A DNA stretch of 64,000 nt from Alcanivoracaceae bacterium. GTDB lineage: Bacteria; Pseudomonadota; Gammaproteobacteria; Pseudomonadales; Alcanivoracaceae. The notes below the pieces were generated by a model. That model did not search any database, was not told the origin of the DNA, and was given only the letters and a program-made list of their open reading frames with translations. Shown here piece after piece: positions 1 through 8,599 of this stretch (its first letter is position 1; the number at the start of each line of letters is the position of its first letter). Where the stretch lies: assembly GCA_023146255.1 (NCBI GenBank), contig JAGLCJ010000013.1:124001-188000 (forward strand), in the 5' to 3' direction. The position numbers were made by a program, and so were the translations under genes.

Positions 1-259
1 ACAGTGTCGGTAGCAGAATCGGCCGGATCGCCGAGGTATCCAGCACGTTGTGACGGCGAAAGCCGCGCACCCCTTCAATCGACTGGGCGGCAACACTGAC
101 CCGGTTGGTGCCGTTGGCAATATCCGCCGGAATACCCATCAGCATCAGCGCCGACAGGGTAAACAGGCCGCCACCGCCGGCCAGCGTGTTGACGAAGCCT
201 GCGGCCAGACCGGAGACCACCAGCATCACCACGGTCCAGAATGTCAGTTCGTATTCCAC
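1..259 (-). CDS. TauE/SafE family sulfite/anion exporter, N-terminal part (runs off the window)
   Basis: Reading the minus strand from 259 gives an open frame to the edge of the window: a hydrophobic first helix (about residues 5-20), then the segment NTLAGGGGLFTLSALMLMG followed by IPADIANGTNRVSVAAQS. The glycine-rich loop and the NGTNR motif are typical of the TauE/SafE (DUF81) membrane exporters thought to move sulfite, sulfonates or other organic anions. No ATG is available in this frame; the GTG at 257-259 is the most reasonable start because the hydrophobic segment begins a few residues later, as in the family. About 86 residues are visible of a usual 250. The substrate cannot be told. 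It is divergent from the VOC-fold gene that follows. Confidence 0.75.
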   Translation of the reverse strand, partial: MEYELTFWTVVMLVVSGLAAGFVNTLAGGGGLFTLSALMLMGIPADIANGTNRVSVAAQSIEGVRGFRRHNVLDTSAIRPILLPTL

Positions 260-442
260 GCAGCTTCTCGGCACGGCATCGGGCAGGGCAGTTTGCCAGC
301 TTTGCGCCCGGCTGTCGGCGCCATCGCGGTGGTGCGATGAACGATTGCTGACCGGAGTGATCGACGAATTGACCAGAATCGGTCAGCGGGTGCAGGGTGA
401 AGGGCAGGCACAATCGTCCCATTGAAACAGGAGGACACCGCC

Positions 443-1000
443 ATGACCCTGACCGCTCCCGTACAAGGCATCCACCATATTGCCTTCGGTACAAAATGCA
501 CTCGTGCCACCTATGAGTTCTACAACGACAAGCTCGGCATGCCACTGATGCATACCGAGAACCACAAGCTCAAGGATGGTTACTTCCGCCATTTCTTTTT
601 CGATATGGGCATGGGTCAGGCGCTGGGCTTTTTCGAGATCCATGATGTCGGCGAGCAGCCGAACTACCGCACCGATCCGTCCACTGGCCTCGGCCTGCCG
701 ATCTGGGTGAATCATGTTTCTTTTCGCGTACCGGACATGGCCAGCTACGAAGCCTTCCGCGAGCGGCTGCGCGAGCGCGGTGTGATGATCCTTGGCGAGA
801 CCGATCACGATTTCTGCCAGTCCATGTATCTGCTTGATCCGAACATGCTGATGATCGAGTTCAGCGTCGACACCGACACGGAAAAATTCGGCATGACTCA
901 CGACGAGGCCTACAAGCTGCTGTTCGATACGCCACCGGAGCAGATTCCGGAATCGGCCTACAAGGGCCGCAAGAATCCCAAGGTCAAGATTTACGTGTGA
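443..1000 (+). CDS. VOC-superfamily (glyoxalase/extradiol dioxygenase fold) protein
   Basis: The 185-residue product has the paired beta-alpha-beta-beta-beta modules of the vicinal-oxygen-chelate fold. The first begins at IHHIAFGT and the second at VNHVSFRVPD. Candidate metal ligands are His12, Glu65 (FFEI), His91 and Glu139 (MIEF), spaced as in metal-dependent VOC enzymes such as glyoxalases and type I extradiol dioxygenases. I chose the ATG at 443 because GGAGG lies at 430-434 with an 8-nt spacing; a TTG at 422 would add seven residues without a better ribosome site. It stands alone between a divergent transporter and a REP pair. The reaction is unknown; related genes are often annotated as glyoxalase/bleomycin-resistance proteins without experimental support. 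Confidence 0.85.
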   Translation: MTLTAPVQGIHHIAFGTKCTRATYEFYNDKLGMPLMHTENHKLKDGYFRHFFFDMGMGQALGFFEIHDVGEQPNYRTDPSTGLGLPIWVNHVSFRVPDMASYEAFRERLRERGVMILGETDHDFCQSMYLLDPNMLMIEFSVDTDTEKFGMTHDEAYKLLFDTPPEQIPESAYKGRKNPKVKIYV

Positions 1001-1020
1001 AACATCTTCAGGCGATGCGC

Positions 1021-1077
1021 TGTAGGAGCCGTCGATCGACGGCGAAAAGATTTCGCGGCTGATCAGCCGCTCCTACA
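1021..1077. repeat. REP pair (BIME), inverted units
   Basis: Two inverted hairpin units start and end with TGTAGGAGC / GCTCCTACA. The left stem is GCCGTCGATCGACGGC and the right stem GCGGCTGATCAGCCGC, joined by GAAAAGATTTC. It lies between two co-directional genes. Confidence 0.9.
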
Positions 1078-1107
1078 GGGCGGGCTGCTTTTACCCGAGG
1101 AAGACAA

Positions 1108-2379
1108 ATGCTGCTGATTTCGAAAACCTACTGGCTGGGGATGCCGTTCAACTACAAGGGCGCATTGCCGGAAGGCACCAGTGTCACGCCGATTCATATT
1201 CAGGCCGCGGACATGCGCTGGATCTCCGGTCTGCACTACACCGCACCGACGGCAAAGCAGCAGAAGATCGGTGTGCTGGTTATGCATCCACGCGCTGACT
1301 TTACCCGCCACTACTGCATTCCCGGCTTTGTTGGCGCCGGTATCAGTGTGTTGGGTTTGTGCACGCGAACCCTGAACAACGATGCCACTGCGATTCATGA
1401 AGACCTGGTTCTCGATGTTGCCGCCGGGGTGAAATACCTGCGCAGCAACGGTTGCGACAAGGTGCTGCTGTTCGGTAATTCCGGCGGCGGTTCGTTGTTT
1501 GCGTTCTATCAGGCCCAGGCGGAGAAGAAGCCGTCCGAGCGACTGGCAGTGGATGCGGCCGGCAAGCCAACCAAGTTGCAGATGGCCGAGATGATTCCCG
1601 CCGATGGCTTGCTGGCGGTATCAGCCCATCCCGGCGAGGGCAAGATTCTCGAGCACTGCATCGATCCGGCGGTGGTCGACGAGCAGCAACCGCTGCAAAC
1701 CAACCCGGCACTGGATATGTATAACCCGGCCAACGGTTTCGCCGCGCCGCCGGCGCCGAGTCACTACGACGACGAGTTTGTCAGCCGCTATCGCGCTGCC
1801 CAGCGTGCCCGGGTCGAGAAGCTGGATAATCTGGCCCGCGCCATGATTCACGATGCCCGCGAAGCGGAAGCGTTGTACAAAACCTCCCGCGACACGCTGT
1901 CGTTTGAAGATCGCCAGCAGATCGGCCGGCGTGCCGCACTGGAGCCGGTAATGGTGATCTACCGCACCATGGCCAACCTGCATTACACCGATCCGAACCT
2001 TGATCCGAGCAAGCGTGCCTATGGTTCGTTGTTCTCGGAACGGCCGGACCTGATGAACTTCCAGTACATCGGCTTTGGCCGAGTGGTGACGCCGGCGGCC
2101 TGGCTGTCGACCTGGTCGGGCTTGTCATCGAATGCGGATTTCTGCAAGAACGCCGCGCAGATGAGTTGTCCGGTGCTGTTGGTCAACGCCCTGCGCGACA
2201 AGGAAATCTATCCCGGCGATGCAAAGCTGATGTGGCAGAGCCTGGCCAGCGAAGATCGCACCTATCTGGATGTTGATGCCGAGCATTACTTCGAACCGCC
2301 GTTCGGCGAGCAGACCGCGCCGGATGTCGATGCACTGATGACACAGGTACTGCCCTGGGTGATGGAGCGCTTTGCCTGA
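1108..2379 (+). CDS. Alpha/beta-hydrolase family protein
   Basis: The protein has 423 residues, longer than a minimal hydrolase. The nucleophile elbow LFGNSGGGSL places the likely catalytic serine at 125. A late aspartate (LRDKEIYPGD, about residue 370) and a histidine (DAEHYFEPP, about 400) complete a plausible triad. A helical insertion of about 120 residues between the elbow and the aspartate would form a lid. No signal peptide is seen, so it is probably cytoplasmic. GAGGAAG precedes the ATG with good spacing. It is followed at once by a bidirectional terminator shared with pckA. The substrate is unknown; esterase or peptide hydrolase activity are both possible. Confidence 0.85.
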   Translation: MLLISKTYWLGMPFNYKGALPEGTSVTPIHIQAADMRWISGLHYTAPTAKQQKIGVLVMHPRADFTRHYCIPGFVGAGISVLGLCTRTLNNDATAIHEDLVLDVAAGVKYLRSNGCDKVLLFGNSGGGSLFAFYQAQAEKKPSERLAVDAAGKPTKLQMAEMIPADGLLAVSAHPGEGKILEHCIDPAVVDEQQPLQTNPALDMYNPANGFAAPPAPSHYDDEFVSRYRAAQRARVEKLDNLARAMIHDAREAEALYKTSRDTLSFEDRQQIGRRAALEPVMVIYRTMANLHYTDPNLDPSKRAYGSLFSERPDLMNFQYIGFGRVVTPAAWLSTWSGLSSNADFCKNAAQMSCPVLLVNALRDKEIYPGDAKLMWQSLASEDRTYLDVDAEHYFEPPFGEQTAPDVDALMTQVLPWVMERFA

Positions 2380-2395
2380 GCTTCGCAAGGCCAAT

Positions 2396-2426
2396 AAAAA
2401 AAGCCCGCATCAAGCGGGCTTTTTTA
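2396..2426. terminator. Bidirectional rho-independent terminator
   Basis: The stem AAGCCCGC / GCGGGCTT is flanked by an A-run on the left and a T-run on the right. It lies between convergent genes (the hydrolase and pckA) and can serve both. Confidence 0.92.
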
Positions 2427-2444
2427 TGGCTGCTGTAAAGAAGC

Positions 2445-3983
2445 TTACAGCTGCGGGCCAGCCGCGCGGATGTCGTCGGAGACGTCCGGGTACTTGTCGG
2501 CAAAGTTTTTCTGGAACTGGGTGGACAGGTCCTTGGCTTTGGCGTCGTAGGCGGCCTTGTCTTTCCAGGTGTTCTTCGGAATCAGCAGAGCGTCGTCGAC
2601 GCCCGGTACCGATGCCGGCACATCCAGATTGATGCCGTCGATATGGGTGGTTTCGATATCGTCGAGCGCGCCGGAGACAATGGCATTGACCACGCTGCGG
2701 GTGGTCGGAATGCTGAAGCGCTTGCCTTCGCCGTACGGGCCGCCGGTCCAGCCGGTGTTGACCAGGAATACCTGCGAGTCGAACGCGTCGATGCGCTTCA
2801 TCAGCAGCTCGGCATATTCACCAGCGCGGCGCGGGAAGAACGGTGCGCCAAAGCAGGTGGAGAAGGTGCTCTTGATGCCGGCGCCTGCACCCATTTCGGT
2901 GGAGCCCACCAGTGCGGTGTAACCGGACAGGAAGTGGTACGCCGCCGCTTCACGGGACAGCTTCGACACTGGCGGCAGCACGCCGGTCAAATCGCAGGTC
3001 AGGAAGATGATGCGCTTGGGTTCGCCGGCGCGGTTTTCGATCACGCGCTTGTCGACGTTTTCCAGCGGGTAAGCGGCGCGGGTGTTCTGGGTCTTGGAAA
3101 CGTTGGTGTAATCCGGCAGACGGGTCTGCGGATCGATCACCACGTTTTCCAGTACCGCACCGAACTTGATCGCGTTCCAGATCACCGGCTCGTTCTGTTG
3201 CGACAGATCGATGCACTTGGCGTAGCAACCGCCTTCGATGTTGAACACCACGCCTTCGCCCCAGCCGTGCTCGTCGTCACCGATCAGGTAACGGGCCGGG
3301 TCAGCGGACAGGGTGGTTTTACCAGTACCGGACAGGCCGAAGAACAGTACCACGTCACCGTTGTCACCCACGTTGGCCGAGCAGTGCATCGGCAGCACGT
3401 CCGCTTCCGGCAGCAGGAAGTTCTGCACCGCGAACATGGCTTTCTTCATTTCACCGGCGTATTCCATGCCAGCAATCAGCACGCGACGCTGGGCGAACTG
3501 GAAAATGACACAGCCGTCAGAGTTGGTGCCGTCACGCTCCGGGTCACACTTGAAATTGGCCGCGTGGAGAATTTCCCAGTTGTCCTTGCGCGCCGGGTTG
3601 TACTGGTGCGGGCGGATAAACAGGGTGTTGGCAAACAGGTTGTGCCAGGCGGTCTGGGTGGTGACTTTCACCGGAATATAGTGAGTCGGATCAGCGCCAA
3701 CGTGCAGGTGCGAGGTAAAGGTGTCGCTGCCGGCAACAAATTGCTCAACGCGGGACCACAGCGCATCAAATTTTGCTGCGTCAAAAGCGCGGTTGATCGG
3801 GCCCCAGTGGATCTTGGCAGTGGTGCTGGCTTCGTCAACGATGAATCGGTCCATCGGCGAACGGCCGGTGCGGTGGCCGGTGTCACATACCAGAGCGCCA
3901 TTGGCAGCCAGCTGGCCTTCATTACGCTGGATGGCCAGCTCGACGAGCTGGGCGGGGCTCAGATCAGAATACGCAGTGGTCAT
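2445..3983 (-). CDS. pckA: Phosphoenolpyruvate carboxykinase (ATP)
   Basis: The enzyme converts oxaloacetate and ATP to phosphoenolpyruvate, ADP and CO2, the first committed step of gluconeogenesis in the cytosol. The 512-residue product matches the usual length of the ATP-type enzyme. It carries the kinase-1a P-loop GLSGTGKTTLS and the DDEHGWGEGVVFNIEGG segment that binds metal and nucleotide. The start is the ATG at 3981-3983, giving MTTAYSDLS and preceded by AGGAAG; a longer open frame upstream has no family similarity. The gene ends close to the shared terminator at 2396. Its neighbour hslO, upstream on the same strand, is separated by 225 bp, so pckA probably has its own promoter. Confidence 0.98.
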   Translation of the reverse strand: MTTAYSDLSPAQLVELAIQRNEGQLAANGALVCDTGHRTGRSPMDRFIVDEASTTAKIHWGPINRAFDAAKFDALWSRVEQFVAGSDTFTSHLHVGADPTHYIPVKVTTQTAWHNLFANTLFIRPHQYNPARKDNWEILHAANFKCDPERDGTNSDGCVIFQFAQRRVLIAGMEYAGEMKKAMFAVQNFLLPEADVLPMHCSANVGDNGDVVLFFGLSGTGKTTLSADPARYLIGDDEHGWGEGVVFNIEGGCYAKCIDLSQQNEPVIWNAIKFGAVLENVVIDPQTRLPDYTNVSKTQNTRAAYPLENVDKRVIENRAGEPKRIIFLTCDLTGVLPPVSKLSREAAAYHFLSGYTALVGSTEMGAGAGIKSTFSTCFGAPFFPRRAGEYAELLMKRIDAFDSQVFLVNTGWTGGPYGEGKRFSIPTTRSVVNAIVSGALDDIETTHIDGINLDVPASVPGVDDALLIPKNTWKDKAAYDAKAKDLSTQFQKNFADKYPDVSDDIRAAGPQL

Positions 3984-4208
3984 ATCAGGCTTCCTGGGCT
4001 TGTGGCCGGCCGGTGTGAATTGCTGGTTGTTTTTGCACGGCAGGTCGCCGTGCGGGCCCCGTGCCAGAACGGGCTGACAGGGCGGGCCGGCTGGGGAGAT
4101 GACCCCACCCGGCAACTACGGCGCGCGATTATGCCAGATCATCCCGCGAATGGCGACGCGTCGGGGCGATCATGCTGACAGGCCCTCGCTATGGGCCCGG
4201 GTTCGGGT

Positions 4209-5075
4209 TCAGGGTAACTGATGGATCAGCTGGTCCAGATCCACCCGGTCGAAATGCTCATCTTTCGAGCAGAAATCGCAGCTCACGGTGATGCTGCCCT
4301 GTTCCTCGAGGATGGCCTGCAGCTCCCGGCGGCCCAGCGACTGCAGAGTGCGGCTGACTTTCTCCCGTGAGCAGGTGCACTGGAAGCGCACCGGCTGTGG
4401 CGCCGTGACTTCCGGCGGGGTTTCGTGGAACAGCCGGTGCAGCACGGTTTCCTCCGGCAGGTCGAGCAGCTCTTCCATGCTCAGGGTGTCGGCCAGCGCC
4501 AGCACGTGCTGCCAGATCGCCGCATTGTACTCGTGGTCGGCAATCCGGTCCGGCAGGCGCTGCAGCAGCAGCCCGGCAGCGCGGCCGTTACCGCCGGCCA
4601 GCCACAGACGGGTCGGCAGCTGCTCGGATTGGCGGAAGTAGTCTTCCAGGCAGGCGGCCAGAGTGCTGCCCTCCAGCGGCACCACGCCCTGGTACTGGCT
4701 GCCGCGCTCCGGGCGGATGGTGATCGCCATCAGGCCCTGCTGACCGATCAGGTCATGCAGGTGCGGCTGCTCGGTGAGTGGGACATCGTCGCTGAACCGG
4801 GCCAGCCCGCGAATGCCGCCATCATGGGTGGCTTCGGCCAGCAGCAGGCTGACAGCGCCATTGCCCTGGGCCTGGAGGCTCAGTCGGCCTTCGAACTTCA
4901 GGGTGCCGGTCATCAGGGTTACGGCGGCAAGGCTCTCGGCCAGCAGGCCCTGCACCACCAGCGGGTAGTCGCGGGCGCCGAGCACCGGGGCGACGCTGGC
5001 CTCGAGCTGAACGATCTCGCCACGGATATCGGAATCCGGGAACAGGAAACGCTGGCGTTGATCGTGCTGGGACAT
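4209..5075 (-). CDS. hslO: Hsp33 redox-regulated chaperone
   Basis: The 288-residue protein is a cytosolic holdase that is activated by oxidation together with unfolding. Its C-terminal redox switch is intact: Cys233, Cys235, Cys266 and Cys269 form the CXC...CXXC zinc motif (QCTCS and SCDFCS). The N-terminal part has the GTLKFEGRLSLQAQG substrate-binding region of the family. It sits just downstream of hslR, as in Pseudomonas and enterics, but a 139-bp gap leaves room for a separate promoter. No clear sigma-32 element was found in that gap. Confidence 0.97.
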   Translation of the reverse strand: MSQHDQRQRFLFPDSDIRGEIVQLEASVAPVLGARDYPLVVQGLLAESLAAVTLMTGTLKFEGRLSLQAQGNGAVSLLLAEATHDGGIRGLARFSDDVPLTEQPHLHDLIGQQGLMAITIRPERGSQYQGVVPLEGSTLAACLEDYFRQSEQLPTRLWLAGGNGRAAGLLLQRLPDRIADHEYNAAIWQHVLALADTLSMEELLDLPEETVLHRLFHETPPEVTAPQPVRFQCTCSREKVSRTLQSLGRRELQAILEEQGSITVSCDFCSKDEHFDRVDLDQLIHQLP

Positions 5076-5214
5076 TGGAGCCTCCTCTAACGGGGGGCGG
5101 CATTCTAGCTGAAGGTGCGGGCAGGGTGTGATGCCGCAGCACAGTCGCTCCCCGATAATCGCTTGGTGTGCCGCAACATGCCATCACGCCCGAGCGGAGA
5201 TCTTGCCAAGCTGC

Positions 5215-5592
5215 TCAAAAGGAGCGGCGGAATTTATCGATGGCACGGCGTTCTTTCTTGTCCGGCCGATGATCCGGCCCGGCGCCGACCAGCTTTCGGT
5301 TGGCAGCGGCGGTTTCCCGGGCGGTGATGCTGGCCTCGGTCTCACGGTACATCTTGGCTGCCTGCGGAGCGCCGCCGCGCTTGTCGGAAACCTCCAGCAC
5401 TTCCACTTCGCGCAGGTCGTTGCCCTGACGCAGGCTGATCAGCATGCCGAGCTTGACCGCCTTCGCCGGGCGGCCGCGCTCGCCATTTACCTGTACCTTG
5501 CCGCCGTCAATCATCTCGCGGGCAATACTGCGGGTCTTGTAGAAGCGGGCCGCCCACAGCCATTTGTCGAGACGTACTTCCTCCATGCTCAT
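5215..5592 (-). CDS. hslR: Hsp15, ribosome-associated S4-domain heat-shock protein
   Basis: A small basic protein of 125 residues whose N-terminal half is an S4 RNA-binding domain (VRLDKWLWAARFYKTRS ... GGKVQVNGERGRPAK). Family members bind free 50S subunits carrying a nascent peptidyl-tRNA and help to recycle them after heat shock. The C-terminal third is charged (RPDKKERRAIDKFRRSF), as usual. The start codon overlaps the stop of yrfG by 4 bp (ATGA), so translation is probably coupled. Confidence 0.95.
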   Translation of the reverse strand: MSMEEVRLDKWLWAARFYKTRSIAREMIDGGKVQVNGERGRPAKAVKLGMLISLRQGNDLREVEVLEVSDKRGGAPQAAKMYRETEASITARETAAANRKLVGAGPDHRPDKKERRAIDKFRRSF

Positions 5593-6260
5593 GCCGTCTG
5601 CACCTTATAAGGCATGACATCGGCGAACCGGTCGATCGCCGGGAACGGGTTGGTGTGCGGGCGCGGCGTCTGGGTGGAGTCCGGATGGAGGATGCTCCAC
5701 AGGTGGCCGACACCGTATTCCTTGCCGGACTGCAGCACCGGCAGGGAGTCATCCACCAGAATGCTGCGGCGGCGATCAAACGGTAGATGTTGCTGCAGGG
5801 CTTCCCAGAACGGTGCGGATTCCTTCGCGGCGCCGAGTTCGTGGCTGGTGATCAGCTGGTCGAAATACTGCTCCAGCCCGGTGCGCGCCTTCTTGACTGC
5901 CAACGCATCCGGGTGGGCGTTGGTGACCATGACGATATGCCGGCCGCTTTCCTTTAATGCACGCAGGAAATCCTCGGCGCCGGGGCGATAGCAGATGCGG
6001 CTGCCGACATCGCGCTTTAGTGAGGCGATATCCAGCCCCAGCTCCGAGCTCCAGAAATCCAGGCAATACCAGTTCAGGGTGCCCTGATGGCGATCGATCC
6101 ACTCCTTGATCAGCCGGTGGGCCTGATCATTCGGCAAGCCGTTCACCTCGGCATACTTCTGCGGCACCACCTGCTGCCAAAACCAGTTATCAAAGGCCAG
6201 ATCCAGCAGCGTGCCGTCCATATCCAGCAATACGGTGTCGATGTCGTTCCAGGCGATCAT
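5589..6260 (-). CDS. yrfG: GMP/IMP nucleotidase (HAD superfamily)
   Basis: A HAD-like phosphatase of about 223 residues. Motif I is LLDMDGTLLDLAFDN, motif II lies around MVTNAHPD, and the late motif is RRSILVDDSLPVLQS. The whole protein resembles E. coli YrfG, which dephosphorylates GMP and IMP. I use the ATG at 6258-6260 (MIAWNDIDTV); a TTG at 6267-6269 would add three residues and cannot be excluded. It heads the yrfG-hslR unit. Upstream is a REP pair and then the divergent cysQ. Confidence 0.92.
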   Translation of the reverse strand: MIAWNDIDTVLLDMDGTLLDLAFDNWFWQQVVPQKYAEVNGLPNDQAHRLIKEWIDRHQGTLNWYCLDFWSSELGLDIASLKRDVGSRICYRPGAEDFLRALKESGRHIVMVTNAHPDALAVKKARTGLEQYFDQLITSHELGAAKESAPFWEALQQHLPFDRRRSILVDDSLPVLQSGKEYGVGHLWSILHPDSTQTPRPHTNPFPAIDRFADVMPYKVQTA

Positions 6261-6305
6261 TTTTCCCAATGTCCGTTCAAGTCGCTAAGCTAGGCGCTCT
6301 GTTCC

Positions 6306-6361
6306 TGTAGGAGCGGCCGATCGGCCGCGAAATCTTTCGCCGTCGATCGACGGCTCCTACA
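6306..6361. repeat. REP pair (BIME)
   Basis: Two inverted units have stems GCGGCCGATCGGCCGC and GCCGTCGATCGACGGC, joined by GAAATCTTTC. It occupies most of the divergent yrfG/cysQ intergenic space. Confidence 0.92.
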
Positions 6362-6413
6362 GGGGAATTGATGTTTAACGCGCTCCAGTATGCCCGATCA
6401 GAAGAGACAGATC

Positions 6414-7228
<815 letters not shown>

Positions 7229-7232
<4 letters not shown>

Positions 7233-7281
7233 GAGCGGCTGATCAGCCGCGAAGCTTTCGCCCTCGATCGAGGGCTCCTAC
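7229..7281. repeat. REP pair (BIME) supplying the cysQ stop
   Basis: Two inverted units have stems GCGGCTGATCAGCCGC and GCCCTCGATCGAGGGC. The opening GTAG overlaps the last codon and the stop codon of cysQ. Confidence 0.92.
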
Positions 7282-7291
7282 GACACATCTC

Positions 7292-7316
7292 TGTAGGAGC
7301 GGCCGATCGGCCGCGA
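7292..7316 (+). repeat. Single REP unit
   Basis: TGTAGGAGC is followed by the palindrome CGGCCGATCGGCCG and CGA. It sits 27 nt before the next start codon, within the probable leader of the following hydrolase. Confidence 0.88.
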
Positions 7317-7343
7317 ACCGACCAAACCGACAAGGAACACACC

Positions 7344-8240
7344 ATGTTCACCCGCACCGATCTCGCTTTCACCAGCCACGGCGTTACCTGCAAGGGTTAC
7401 CTGTATATGCCGTCCGAAGCCAAAGGCCCGGTGCCCTGCGTGATCATGGGCCACGGCTTCGCCGCCACCCGCGAATGCGGCATCGCACCGTTTGCTGAAG
7501 CCTTCGCCAATGCCGGCTATGCCGCCTTCATGTTTGACTACCGCCATTTTGGCGCCAGCGGTGGTGAGCCGCGTCAGGTACTGGTGCCATCGCGGGAAGT
7601 GGAAGACTGGCTCTCCGCCATTGCCTTTGTGCGAAAGCTCGACGGCATCAAGCCGGACGCCATTGCCCTGTGGGGCACCTCGTTTGGAGGCGGTCTGGTC
7701 ACCGTCGCTGCCGCACGTGACGGCAACGTGCAGGCGATCATTGCCCAGTGCCCGATGATGGATGGCCTGGCATCCGTGTTTGAAGTGATTCGCTATGCCG
7801 GCATTGCTCAGGTGATGAAGTTGAGCGCGCATGGTGCTGTGGATATCACTCGTGCGCTGCTGGGGATGTCACCGCATTACATCGCTTCTGCTGGCCGGCC
7901 CGGTGAAGTCGCAGCGATGAGTGCTGCCGATTGCTACGACGGTTATCTCGCCCTGATTCCGGAAGGTGTGCCGAATCAGGTGGCTGCTCGGATTGCCGCC
8001 ACACTGATGACGTTCCGCCCGGTGACGGAAGCGCACAAGGTTACCTGTCCGGCGCTGATCCAGATTTGCGAGAAGGATACGGTGGCGCCGGTGGCGGCCG
8101 CAGAAAAGGCCGCGAAGAAAATGAAGCGGGCGGAGGTGCGTCGGTATGAGATGGGGCACTTTGATATTTATCAGGGGGACGACTTGCAGAAGAGTGTGGC
8201 GGATCAGCTGGAGTTTTTGGAGAAGGCGTTGCAGGCGTAG
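7344..8240 (+). CDS. Alpha/beta hydrolase (dienelactone-hydrolase/prolyl-oligopeptidase-like)
   Basis: The product has 298 residues and a complete alpha/beta-hydrolase core: an oxyanion HGF motif (VIMGHGFAATRE), the nucleophile elbow LWGTSFGGGL with Ser113, and an aspartate in CEKDTVAP. A histidine in YEMGHFDIYQG, close to the C terminus, completes the triad. There is no signal peptide. AAGGAA stands before the ATG at good spacing. It may be an acyl esterase or thioesterase; the sequence does not decide. It differs from the larger hydrolase at 1108 and is not an obvious duplicate of it. Confidence 0.88.
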   Translation: MFTRTDLAFTSHGVTCKGYLYMPSEAKGPVPCVIMGHGFAATRECGIAPFAEAFANAGYAAFMFDYRHFGASGGEPRQVLVPSREVEDWLSAIAFVRKLDGIKPDAIALWGTSFGGGLVTVAAARDGNVQAIIAQCPMMDGLASVFEVIRYAGIAQVMKLSAHGAVDITRALLGMSPHYIASAGRPGEVAAMSAADCYDGYLALIPEGVPNQVAARIAATLMTFRPVTEAHKVTCPALIQICEKDTVAPVAAAEKAAKKMKRAEVRRYEMGHFDIYQGDDLQKSVADQLEFLEKALQA

Positions 8241-8270
8241 ATATTGAGCATACCGGCGGCGCATTACGGA

Positions 8271-8570
8271 ATGCTTATGAGCCCATTCTTTTATATTATT
8301 TATATGCTTTTCATTGGACTGATTTGCGTTGCATTTGAGAGATGGTTAGTAGCATCTGGTCGCTACCGCTCTTCGGCAGCGGCAAGTTTGCTTAGTTTTA
8401 TTTGTCTAGGTGGGGGGCTTCATACTTTGGCTGTTACACTCATTTTCCCTTGGTTGACGGGGGAGGATAGCGGCATATCTTCCGATGGTTTTCTCCTAAC
8501 GCTGCTATTTTTTCTGAGTGGAATATGGGGCTCTGCAATTCTTGAGGCCAGGGCGAGAAAGAATAGGTGA
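8271..8570 (+). CDS. Small hypothetical membrane protein, AT-rich
   Basis: An open frame of about 99 residues with three hydrophobic stretches: MSPFFYIIYMLFIGLICV, LLSFICLGGGLHTLAVTL and GFLLTLLFFLSG. They are probable transmembrane helices separated by short charged loops. I recognise no family. The start is uncertain: ATG 8271 or 8277, with only a weak ribosome site, while a TTG at 8244 would add a poor leader. Base composition is clearly richer in A+T than in its neighbours and codons such as TTA and ATA occur, which suggests acquired DNA or weak selection. It follows the hydrolase by 30 bp and could be cotranscribed. Confidence 0.55.
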   Translation: MLMSPFFYIIYMLFIGLICVAFERWLVASGRYRSSAAASLLSFICLGGGLHTLAVTLIFPWLTGEDSGISSDGFLLTLLFFLSGIWGSAILEARARKNR

Positions 8571-8599
8571 GTCGCCAGTAGGCCAATGAAATGAGGGCT

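Noticed and set aside
2643..4178. 511-codon open frame antisense to pckA
   Set aside because: It is a by-product of GC-rich codon bias opposite a highly conserved gene; no ribosome site and no recognisable motif.
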